Below, piece by piece: positions 15,915 to 23,170 of a stretch of DNA of 64,000 bases (positions within the stretch are counted from its first letter, which is position 1; each line of letters opens with the position of its first letter). Location: contig NZ_CP036291.1 of the NCBI RefSeq assembly GCF_007750855.1, forward strand, positions 558,001 through 622,000. The letters run 5' to 3'. This DNA is from Pirellulimonas nuda (GTDB taxonomy: Bacteria > Planctomycetota > Planctomycetia > Pirellulales > Lacipirellulaceae). The position numbers and the translations under genes were made by a program. The notes under the pieces are model-generated. The model was not told the DNA's origin. It ran no database searches and worked only from the letters and a program-made list of their open reading frames with translations.

Positions 15915-17717
15915 ATGGCAAAGACCAAGAAGCTCCCCCCCCGCAGCAAAGCAAAGCCGGCCGATACGTGGGACCTGGCGAGCCTGTTCCCCTCGGACGC
16001 CGAGTGGGAGAAGGCGTTCAGCGCCTGGGAGAAGCAGGTCTCCAAGTACGAAAAGTTCCGCGGCAAGCTGGACGACCCGAAGCAGCTCGCCGCGTGTCTG
16101 AGGTTCGACAGCAAGCTCGACCGCGACGCAGAGCGGATCGGCTCGTACGCGTTCTTGCGGACCGCGGAGGACACCGCCAACAGCACCCACCAGCGGATGC
16201 AGGGGCGGTTCCAGAACGTCGCCAGCCGCGCGGGGCAGGCCGCCAGCTTCATCCGGCCCGAGCTGCTGGCGCTCTCAGACGCCAAGCTGAAGAAGCTGAT
16301 GGCCGCCAAGGAGCTGGCGCCCTACCGGCTGCTGCTGGAGCGGATCGTGCGCTACAAGCCGCACACGCTCTCGGACAAGGAAGAGCGGCTGCTGGCGATG
16401 CAGAGCGAGATGGCCCACGCGTCGGACCAGATCTTCCGCCAGCTCACCGACGCCGACCTGCGGTTCGGCTTTGTGGAGAATGAGAAGGGCGAGTCGGTCG
16501 AGCTCTCCAACAGCACGTTCAGCCTGTTCCTTCACTCCCCCAAGCGGAGCGTCCGCAAGCAGGCCTTCCACCAGTTCTACGACCAGTACCAGGGGCACGA
16601 GAACTCCTTGGCGGCCGCGCTGCGGGGCTCGGTGCAGCGCGACATCTACTACGCCCGGGCGCGCGACTACGACAGCGCCCGCGGCATGGCGTTGTTCGCG
16701 GACGACGTGCCGGTGAGCGTGTACGACAACCTGATCTCCGCGGTCCGCGCGAAGCTGCCGGCGCTGTACCGTTACTTCGACCTGCGCAAGCGGCGGATGA
16801 AGCTCAAGGAGCTCCACCACTACGACACCTACGTGCCGATCCTCAGCGACCTGGACGTCCGCCACACGTGGGAGCAGGCGAGCGCCAAGATCCTGGCGTC
16901 GCTGGCCCCGCTGGGAGACCAGTACGTCAGCGTGCTCGAGTCGGGCCTCCGCGGCCGGTGGTGCGACCGCTACCCCAACCAGGGGAAGCAGTCGGGCGCG
17001 TTCAGCGCGGGCTCGTTCGACGGCGACCCGTTCATCCTGATGAACTACCAGCCCGACGTGCTGGATCACGTGTTCACGCTGGCGCACGAGGCGGGGCACT
17101 CCATGCACAGCTACTACTCGTCGAAGCACCAGCCGTTTGAGTACTACGACTACGTGATCTTCGTCGCCGAGGTGGCCAGCACGTTCAACGAGCAGCTCCT
17201 GAGCCGGCACATGATGGACTCAGCCGGCAGCGACCAGGAGCGCGCCTACCTGATCAACCGCGAGATCGACGCCATCCGCGGCACGATCATCCGCCAGACG
17301 ATGTTCGCCGAGTTCGAGAAGGTGATCCACGAGCTGGCCGAAGCGAACGAGCCGCTGACCGTTGAGCGGTTCAAGCAGGAGTACCGGGGGCTGCTGGAGG
17401 CGTACTTCGGCCCCGGCTTCGCGATCGACCCGCAGCTAGAGCTCGAGTGCCTGCGGATCCCGCACTTCTACCGCGCGTTCTACGTGTACAAGTACGCGAC
17501 GGGCCTGTCGGCCGCGATCGCGCTGAGCGAGCGCGTGCTTTCGGGGGGCAAGCCGGAGCTCGACGCGTACCTCAGCTTCCTCAAGGGGGGCTGCTCGAAG
17601 TACCCGCTGGAGCTGCTGCGCGACGCGGGGGTCGACATGACCAGCCCCAAGCCGGTGGCGACGGCGCTCGATCGGTTCGAGGGGTTGGTGGACGAGCTGG
17701 ACGGGCTGTTGGGGTGA
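15915..17717 (+). CDS. pepF: Oligoendopeptidase F, M3 metallopeptidase
   Basis: 600 residues, full length for the family. A cytoplasmic zinc peptidase that cleaves oligopeptides of roughly 6-20 residues. The zinc-binding HEXXH is HEAGH at 391-395 inside FTLAHEAGHSMHSYYS; the third ligand is expected in the VAEVASTFNEQL helix about 25 residues later. The N-terminal helical region (DTWDLASLFPSDAEWEKAF) and the C-terminal IPHFYRAFYVYKYATGLSAA segment match PepF. No signal peptide. An oligopeptide ABC transporter is encoded at 50-55 kb, and the two could act in peptide scavenging, although they are not linked. Confidence 0.95.
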   Translation: MAKTKKLPPRSKAKPADTWDLASLFPSDAEWEKAFSAWEKQVSKYEKFRGKLDDPKQLAACLRFDSKLDRDAERIGSYAFLRTAEDTANSTHQRMQGRFQNVASRAGQAASFIRPELLALSDAKLKKLMAAKELAPYRLLLERIVRYKPHTLSDKEERLLAMQSEMAHASDQIFRQLTDADLRFGFVENEKGESVELSNSTFSLFLHSPKRSVRKQAFHQFYDQYQGHENSLAAALRGSVQRDIYYARARDYDSARGMALFADDVPVSVYDNLISAVRAKLPALYRYFDLRKRRMKLKELHHYDTYVPILSDLDVRHTWEQASAKILASLAPLGDQYVSVLESGLRGRWCDRYPNQGKQSGAFSAGSFDGDPFILMNYQPDVLDHVFTLAHEAGHSMHSYYSSKHQPFEYYDYVIFVAEVASTFNEQLLSRHMMDSAGSDQERAYLINREIDAIRGTIIRQTMFAEFEKVIHELAEANEPLTVERFKQEYRGLLEAYFGPGFAIDPQLELECLRIPHFYRAFYVYKYATGLSAAIALSERVLSGGKPELDAYLSFLKGGCSKYPLELLRDAGVDMTSPKPVATALDRFEGLVDELDGLLG

Positions 17718-17763
17718 CAGAAATGATTTGGCGGCGCGAGGCGGTGCGCCGTACAATACCTTC

Positions 17764-18426
17764 ATGAGCACCACGCTAGTTCAGCCCCAGACGCCCGCCG
17801 TCGCTCCCTCTGTCGCTGCGCCGCCCGCCGCAGCGCTTTCGGACGTCCCATCGCCTCGCCTCGCGCAGTTCTCGATCGAGCAGTACCACCAGATCGTGGC
17901 CGCCGGCGTGTTCGGCATGGAGCAGCCGCCCCGACGGATCGAGTTCCTCGAAGGGGTTTTTGTTGAGATGTCAGCGGTAGGGTATCGCCATCGTCAGGTT
18001 ATTGACGAACTCATGTACTGGGCGCTCGGGGCGTTTCCACGCGACGCGTGGCACGCCAGCGTCCAACAGCCGATCCAGCTCATCAACTCACGGAGCGTGC
18101 CCGAGCCCGACTTAGCAATCTACCGACCGGGGGGATGGGGTGGAAATCATCCCAAGGCGGAGCACGCCGGGCTGGTGATTGAGGTCGCTGATTCGACCCT
18201 CGTGCTAGACCTCGGCTATAAGATGCGGCTCTACGCCAAGGGGGGCGTGGCGGAGTATTGGGTGTGCGACGTAGCGAACAAGACGATCGTGGTCCACCGC
18301 GCGCCGGAGAACGGACGTTACGGTTCGATTGAGTCGTTCACCGGGAACGCCACAGTCGCCCCCCTGGCGCTCCCGACGGCGGTCGTGACGCCCGAAGCGA
18401 TCTTCGGCGGTTCGCACGAGTCGTGA
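17764..18426 (+). CDS. Uma2 family endonuclease-like protein (DUF820)
   Basis: 220 residues from ATG 17764. Matches the Uma2/DUF820 restriction-endonuclease-like fold: RRIEFLEGVFVEMSAVGYRHRQVIDEL, then VPEPDLAIYRPG carrying the metal-binding D, then LVIEVADSTLVLDLGYKMRLYAKGGVAEYWVCDV with the E-x-x core and the conserved K and YW. A proline/alanine-rich leader of about 35 residues precedes the domain. Uma2 proteins are abundant in planctomycetes and cyanobacteria, usually as solitary genes of unknown biological role. It follows pepF by 46 bp on the same strand. Confidence 0.88.
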   Translation: MSTTLVQPQTPAVAPSVAAPPAAALSDVPSPRLAQFSIEQYHQIVAAGVFGMEQPPRRIEFLEGVFVEMSAVGYRHRQVIDELMYWALGAFPRDAWHASVQQPIQLINSRSVPEPDLAIYRPGGWGGNHPKAEHAGLVIEVADSTLVLDLGYKMRLYAKGGVAEYWVCDVANKTIVVHRAPENGRYGSIESFTGNATVAPLALPTAVVTPEAIFGGSHES

Positions 18427-18429
18427 CGC

Positions 18430-18451
18430 GCCGACCCTAGGTCGGCGGCTA
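18430..18451. repeat. CCGACCCTAGGTCGGCGG palindrome
   Basis: Palindromic core CGACCCTAGGTCG followed by GCGGCTATT, related to the hairpins at 12928 and 54785. It lies between convergent genes. Confidence 0.5.
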
Positions 18452-18470
18452 TTGCTTCTCTGGGTCCGCG

Positions 18471-20135
18471 CTAGAACTTCCAGCGGTACTCGATCCGCGC
18501 GCCGGAGATGTCGCCGGAGTTTTCTAGCCAGCCGTGCATCACGTCGGCACGCACCAGCGAGGCGTTGGTGAGCGCCTTCTGCCAACGGGCGCCAACGCCG
18601 TACTGATCGCCGGGGGCGACGCGTCCCTGGTCGCTGTCGAACACCTGCAGCGCGGCGACCTCAACGATGAGTTGTTGGTTAAACGACCGCGACAACAGGT
18701 CGGCGCCCAGCGCCGCGCCGAAGCTGTTGTTGCCGGTGGGGTCGAGCGTCGGGTAGCCGGTGAGCGCGTCGCTCTGGAACAAGATGCCCGTGTTGAACAG
18801 CACGCCGCCGAAGGCGCCGGCGCGGGCGGCGGGCTGCGGGCGGCCAAAGCCCGCGAAGAAGTTTAGGTAGGGGATCACGTTGTACTGGTTCTCGGTGATC
18901 AGCGAGTTCTCCATCAGCAGCAGCACGCCGTCCGCGGTCCGCTCGTCGACCGGGCCGTCCTGGCCGGCGTTGAAGATCGTCCGCAGCGAGTTCGACACCC
19001 GCCCGAAGTACCGCCGTGTGTAGCTCAGGCCGATGTTGTTGTAGCTGCGGCCCGCCTGCACCTTGTCGAGCACGTAGGCGTAGCCCGCCTCGAAGTAGCC
19101 GCCGCGCGACTCGATGAACGTGTGGGCGCCGAACAGGTTGACGTCGTTCTCGTTGAAGCCGTCTGCCGCGGTGGAGATGCGGTCAAACGCGGCGAAGAAC
19201 GTGACGTCGAAGTTCGACCAGTCGAGCGCGGCGCTGTTGTTTGCCGGCAGGCAAGCCGCAACGCCGGTCATCGCGTCGAGCATCCACACGCCGTTCTGGA
19301 ACAGCAGCGGCACCAGCCCCGCGGTCACGGGCAGGTCGATCGGCGCGTACTGGCCGGTGGCGCCGCCGTAGATCTGGCCCAGGTCCCCCTCGAAGAACAG
19401 CGTGTCGGTGCCGGCGTCGAAGAAGTCGAGCTCGTTCTTGAACTCGCCGTCCTCGATCCGCATGAAGTTGTTCCCTTCCTGCAGCGGACCCAGAAAAGCG
19501 TGAAACCGCTCGGTGGCCGTGAGCCAGTAGTCGACTTCTAGGTTCAGCCGGTGGGCCAGCACGCTGTTCTCACCGACGACCAGGTCGTTCTGACTGAACC
19601 CCAGCCGGTAGTCGCCGTACACGTAGAACTTCTGCTGCACCAGGTTGGTGGGGCCAAGGAAGTCTTGCGACACGGGGATGGGGCCGTTGTCGTAGAACGG
19701 GAGCCCCAGTTCGACCAGCGGGCGCTGCGTAGGGATGAGGTACTTGTCGCCGTAGATCCCTTGTTCCTGCCGCGGGCAGTAGGGGGCGTAGTCGTAATTT
19801 GGATCGGCGCTAAAGTCGCCGGGGCAGGGGACGCCGCACGGCGGAGGAAGACGCACGGGCGCCGCCGGCGCGCCAAACAGGGACGATTTGTCGGCGACCG
19901 GCGCCTGGGGTCGGAGCGAAGTGGAGCCGCCAGCAGCCTCGGCGAAGACGTCGGTGGGCGAGTACCGCGGGGCCGCTGGGGGCTCCGGCTGACGCCTGCG
20001 ACCCCAGCCGCCCTCATCGATCCCAACGATCGATTGCTCCGGCGCAGCGAACAACGGCTCACCGGCGCGCGCGCCGCTGCACGCGACGAGCATCGTCGCG
20101 ATCAGCAGGCCGAGTTGGGGACCGCGGTTGGTCAT
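18471..20135 (-). CDS. Putative outer-membrane beta-barrel protein
   Basis: 554 residues from ATG 20135 (MTNRGPQLGLLIATMLVACSG). Signal sequence about 1-24; LVAC could also be a lipobox. After a proline-rich segment (about 25-110) the protein is dominated by alternating hydrophobic/polar strands rich in tyrosine, phenylalanine and glycine (FYVYGDYRLGFSQNDLVV, LDWSNFDVTFFAAFDR, GYFEAGYAYVLDK). It ends in the aromatic strand IEYRWKF, the usual terminal-phenylalanine signal of outer-membrane barrels. Function unknown; a porin or export channel is plausible. It is downstream of a five-heme cytochrome gene on the same strand, so the pair may act together in envelope electron transfer, but this is only an inference from position. 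Confidence 0.75.
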   Translation of the reverse strand: MTNRGPQLGLLIATMLVACSGARAGEPLFAAPEQSIVGIDEGGWGRRRQPEPPAAPRYSPTDVFAEAAGGSTSLRPQAPVADKSSLFGAPAAPVRLPPPCGVPCPGDFSADPNYDYAPYCPRQEQGIYGDKYLIPTQRPLVELGLPFYDNGPIPVSQDFLGPTNLVQQKFYVYGDYRLGFSQNDLVVGENSVLAHRLNLEVDYWLTATERFHAFLGPLQEGNNFMRIEDGEFKNELDFFDAGTDTLFFEGDLGQIYGGATGQYAPIDLPVTAGLVPLLFQNGVWMLDAMTGVAACLPANNSAALDWSNFDVTFFAAFDRISTAADGFNENDVNLFGAHTFIESRGGYFEAGYAYVLDKVQAGRSYNNIGLSYTRRYFGRVSNSLRTIFNAGQDGPVDERTADGVLLLMENSLITENQYNVIPYLNFFAGFGRPQPAARAGAFGGVLFNTGILFQSDALTGYPTLDPTGNNSFGAALGADLLSRSFNQQLIVEVAALQVFDSDQGRVAPGDQYGVGARWQKALTNASLVRADVMHGWLENSGDISGARIEYRWKF

Positions 20136-20155
20136 TGAAACAGTGTTTGGGACGT

Positions 20156-20182
20156 GCCGGGGGCGAGGACGCCCCGGCTCAC
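20156..20182. repeat. Partial GCCGGGGGCG hairpin repeat
   Basis: GCCGGGGGCGAGGACGCCCC followed by GGCTCAC matches one arm of the full hairpin at 33031-33098. Here only one arm is present, fused to the heptanucleotide repeat. Confidence 0.6.
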
Positions 20183-20336
20183 AACTCACAACTCACAACT
20201 CACGAATGACAACTGACAACTGACAACTGACAACTGACAACTGACAACTGACAACTGACAACTGACAACTGACAACTGACAACTGACAACTGACAACTGA
20301 CAACTGACAACTGACAACTGACAACTGACAACTGAC
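20179..20336. repeat. Heptanucleotide tandem repeat, TGACAAC x ~18.5
   Basis: About 18.5 perfect copies of TGACAAC run from 20207 to 20336, preceded by three copies of the variant TCACAAC (20179-20199). The array begins one base from the stop codon of the multiheme cytochrome gene and fills most of the gap to the barrel protein gene. It resembles the short tandem heptamer repeats first known from filamentous cyanobacteria. Copy number is likely to vary by slippage. Confidence 0.95.
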
Positions 20337-20337
20337 C

Positions 20338-22860
20338 TCACCTCACCTCGAACTCTACCGACCGCGGATGGATATCAAGGATCCCTTCGTTCATCGCCCG
20401 CTCCATCTCTGGCGTCGCGTCGCAGAACCGCATGAAGTAGATCGGCTCGACGCGGTTCCGTAGACGGATGCTCAGCCGGTACCGCCCCGGTTGCGTCATC
20501 AGGTGGGCCGGCACGTGGTACGGCACCTTCCGCGACCCTAGCGGCGCCAGCGACTGGCTCTCCATGCGGATGAACGGCGGGTGGTTCAGCACGCTGATCG
20601 GCAGCGCCCCGGGCCGCAGCAGCGGCACCTGGTCGAAGCTGATGTTCACCGGCAGCGGGAACTCGCGGTCGGTCCCCACCGCGCCGGTGATCAGGAACAT
20701 GGTCTGCAGGTTGAAGAGCTGGTGGTCGAACGGCAGCCGCCCCGCGCGGACGTCCAGCGAGTGCTGGTTCGCCAGGTCGCCGATGGAGTCGGTGTAGCCC
20801 GTCTCCCACAGCCGGCGCCCGTCTGGTCCGATCAGCACCACGTTGGCCCACAACTGCGGCTGGGCGCCCAGCGATGCGGTCAGCGTGTTGTGCCCCTCGT
20901 TCATGTTGGTGACGACGTAGTGCAGCCGCAGCGGCCGGCCCGCCTGTGGCGCGGCCGCAAAGAACGGCCCCTCCACCTTCAGGCTGTGGTCCATCAGCTC
21001 CTGCCGCACGACGCGCTTCTTCTTGAGCAGATCGAGGTTGTCCTCGACCACGTCGCGGGCGTCCATGCGGTCGTCGCTGTTGGTCCAGGGCTCGGGGAAG
21101 CAGTCGGCGACTTGGCCATCCTCCACGGCCTTCTCAAAGTCTTCGGTCCCCCAGCCGGCCCGCCAGTCGAACAGCAGCCACTGGTCCATCGACCACTTCT
21201 GCGCGTCCTCGTGCAGCGGGAAGATGCCCGGGTGGGCGATGGAGTAGCTGGGGCCGTAGAAGCTGTGGTTGGCGTGCTTGCGGTCTTCGCACACCTTCTT
21301 GCCGCCGACTTCGGCGATGGCGCACGTCTCGTACCCGCACGCCTGGCCGGGGACCTTGCCCATGTGGCAGTCTTGGCAGGTGATCCCCTTCTTGTAGGCG
21401 GGGGAGTGGCGGTATTGTTCCCACACCACCTCCAGCTTGATGCCGGGGTGCACCGCTACCTGGTGGCAGCTCTGGCAGAACTCGGCGTGCGAGATCTGAT
21501 CGAAGAACCGACCCTCGAGGTGGATCGGCTGGCCGGGGCCCTTCTCCTCGGGCGAGGTCTTCACTTTGTAGTCGGACTTGTTGGCGATCACTTCCGCCAC
21601 CCCAGCGCCCCCGATGCCGCCGTACACCGGCGCATAGATATCGCCCGGCACGATGCGGCGTTCCCCGTTCACCTTGCCGTAGCGCTCGTTCACGCGGTGG
21701 CACGCGATGCAGCTAATCCCCTCGCGGGCCGCGCGGCTCTGTTCCCACAGCGGCGTGTCGCGCGACTCGTACATCGCGGTCGCGATCGGGGCGTGGCAAC
21801 GCTGGCAGAAATAGCCCACGGTCCCCTTGCTGAGGTCGTAGATCTTCTGCTCGAACTTCTGATACATCGGTGAGACGAACGCGTACGCGTGGCTGCTCGT
21901 CCGCCACTCGTCGTACTGCTTCGGGTGGCACTTGGCGCATTCGGCCGCCGACGGGTAGCAGTTCTTGGAGTACAGCTCGCGGTGGGCTAGGTTCCCGTGC
22001 GGATCATCGCTGTTGGGTTCAGCCCCCTCTTTGGGACTGGAAGCGCCGGCGCCCGTCGGCGAGCCGTCGGCGTAAGCCGCCGGAGGCCGGGCGACCGACG
22101 GGTGGGCGACCGGAGGCTGGCCCGCCGAGGTCCCACCCCCAACGCCGGGCGCATGAAACAAGGGCGCCCCTTCCGCACGTGGCGTGGCGCCCGGTGTTCC
22201 TACCTGGGGCGCTCCAAAGAGCGGAGTCGCCGGCGAGCCGCCGGCGTCAGCCGCCGGAGTATGTTGCGGCTCAATCGCCGATTCCGCAGGTCCGCTGTCG
22301 CGACCCACTCCGGGCCCTGACGCTTCCGGCTCGCTTGAGTGCGCCTGGGGTTCGCGGGTTGGCGACTGCGTTGCGCCTTCGCCGGGGGGCGGGTCCGCCG
22401 GCTGGGCAGTGGGGGCGGCGTTGTTTGGATCTACTCCGGCGGCTGACGCCGGCGGCTCGCCGGGCGGGGCAGATTGGGGCGGCGACGCGTGCTCCTCGGG
22501 AACCCGCCACGCATCGGGGTTCACCAACCAATCACCGCGGGCGTCGGCGATCCGCACGCCGGTGATGGCCGCCGAGGCCGCCGGCTGGAACGCCGCGGTC
22601 TGGTGGTAGGGGGGCGCGAGGCCGGTTGCTTGTTGGGCAAGAAACTCTGCGGCGTGCGGGCAGGCCTTCAGCAGCAGGCTGAGGTCGTCGTCGGCAGGTT
22701 CGCTCGCTGCGCAGTGGGAATCCGCTGCTGGCGCCCGTCGCTGCGCAAGCTGGCCGCAGCGGACGACGACCAGGGCCGTCGCCGCGACTAGTACGACCAT
22801 CAGTGCACGCCGGCCGCGCGACGCATCCTTGCGACTGCTGCCGGACGGGACCGCATCCAT
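20338..22860 (-). CDS. Multiheme cytochrome c family protein (five CXXCH)
   Basis: 840 residues. A membrane anchor lies at about 17-38, then a disordered Pro/Ala/Ser-rich linker to about residue 285. Five heme c motifs follow: CAKCH (C308), CQRCH (C352), CIACH (C384), CQSCH (C462) and CQDCH (C495), surrounded by extra histidines that may be distal ligands. The C-terminal 300 residues lack hemes and look like beta-sandwich structure (ANVVLIGPDGRRLWETGYT; GRYRLSIRLRNRVEPIYF). Presumably exported and facing the periplasm for electron transfer. The linker has palindromic DNA repeats inserted in frame (22059-22090, 22231-22260, 22317-22340, 22434-22463). Enzymatic role not readable. Confidence 0.9.
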   Translation of the reverse strand: MDAVPSGSSRKDASRGRRALMVVLVAATALVVVRCGQLAQRRAPAADSHCAASEPADDDLSLLLKACPHAAEFLAQQATGLAPPYHQTAAFQPAASAAITGVRIADARGDWLVNPDAWRVPEEHASPPQSAPPGEPPASAAGVDPNNAAPTAQPADPPPGEGATQSPTREPQAHSSEPEASGPGVGRDSGPAESAIEPQHTPAADAGGSPATPLFGAPQVGTPGATPRAEGAPLFHAPGVGGGTSAGQPPVAHPSVARPPAAYADGSPTGAGASSPKEGAEPNSDDPHGNLAHRELYSKNCYPSAAECAKCHPKQYDEWRTSSHAYAFVSPMYQKFEQKIYDLSKGTVGYFCQRCHAPIATAMYESRDTPLWEQSRAAREGISCIACHRVNERYGKVNGERRIVPGDIYAPVYGGIGGAGVAEVIANKSDYKVKTSPEEKGPGQPIHLEGRFFDQISHAEFCQSCHQVAVHPGIKLEVVWEQYRHSPAYKKGITCQDCHMGKVPGQACGYETCAIAEVGGKKVCEDRKHANHSFYGPSYSIAHPGIFPLHEDAQKWSMDQWLLFDWRAGWGTEDFEKAVEDGQVADCFPEPWTNSDDRMDARDVVEDNLDLLKKKRVVRQELMDHSLKVEGPFFAAAPQAGRPLRLHYVVTNMNEGHNTLTASLGAQPQLWANVVLIGPDGRRLWETGYTDSIGDLANQHSLDVRAGRLPFDHQLFNLQTMFLITGAVGTDREFPLPVNISFDQVPLLRPGALPISVLNHPPFIRMESQSLAPLGSRKVPYHVPAHLMTQPGRYRLSIRLRNRVEPIYFMRFCDATPEMERAMNEGILDIHPRSVEFEVR
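22059..22090. repeat. Intragenic palindromic repeat, copy 1
   Basis: GGCGAGCCGTCGGCGTAAGC followed by CGCCGG. Translated in the cytochrome frame as PPAAYADGSPTG. Same core as copies at 22231 and 22434 and the intergenic one at 40440. Confidence 0.7.
22231..22260. repeat. Intragenic palindromic repeat, copy 2
   Basis: CGGCGAGCCGCCGGCGTCAG followed by CCGCCGGAGT. Encodes TPAADAGGSP in the cytochrome linker. Confidence 0.75.
22434..22463. repeat. Intragenic palindromic repeat, copy 3 (opposite orientation)
   Basis: CTCCGGCGGCTGACGCCGGC followed by GGCTCGCCGG, the reverse complement of copy 2. Encodes GEPPASAAGV in the cytochrome linker. Confidence 0.75.
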
Positions 22861-22941
22861 GCGATTCCTCGAGGTTTATCCGTGGTTCCCAAGCCATCAA
22901 CCAGCAGCAAGCCGCTAGCTTTCAGCGTTCAGCTTCCAGCC

Positions 22942-23025
22942 ATTAGCCGACGGGCTACGCCCCGTCGGAGCGGCTGATAAGCTGCATCCATCGCGCTACT
23001 CCGACGGGCGGAGCCCGTCGGCTAT
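22942..23025. repeat. Palindromic element, TAGCCGACGGGCT family
   Basis: Outer arms TAGCCGACGGGCTACGCCCC and GGGCGGAGCCCGTCGGCTAT enclose a second paired set (CCGTCGGAGCG / CGCTACTCCGACGG). It lies in the 310-bp gap between the subtilase and cytochrome genes. Matches the element at 13590-13677 in both sequence and layout. Confidence 0.8.
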
Positions 23026-23170
23026 GGGTCATCTGGCTGCTTGGTTAGGTAGGGGCGTATGTCCGCGACGCTAGCATCGCTGCAATCGGCGCGCTCACTT
23101 GCCCGAACTGCAACATCGAACGCGGCGCCCCCGCCGGGCCGGTGTTTCCCTCGCTGCCGGCGAGGAGGGC

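Noticed and set aside
20179-20336. Possible CRISPR array
   Set aside because: It is a continuous seven-base tandem repeat without spacers, and no cas gene is present.
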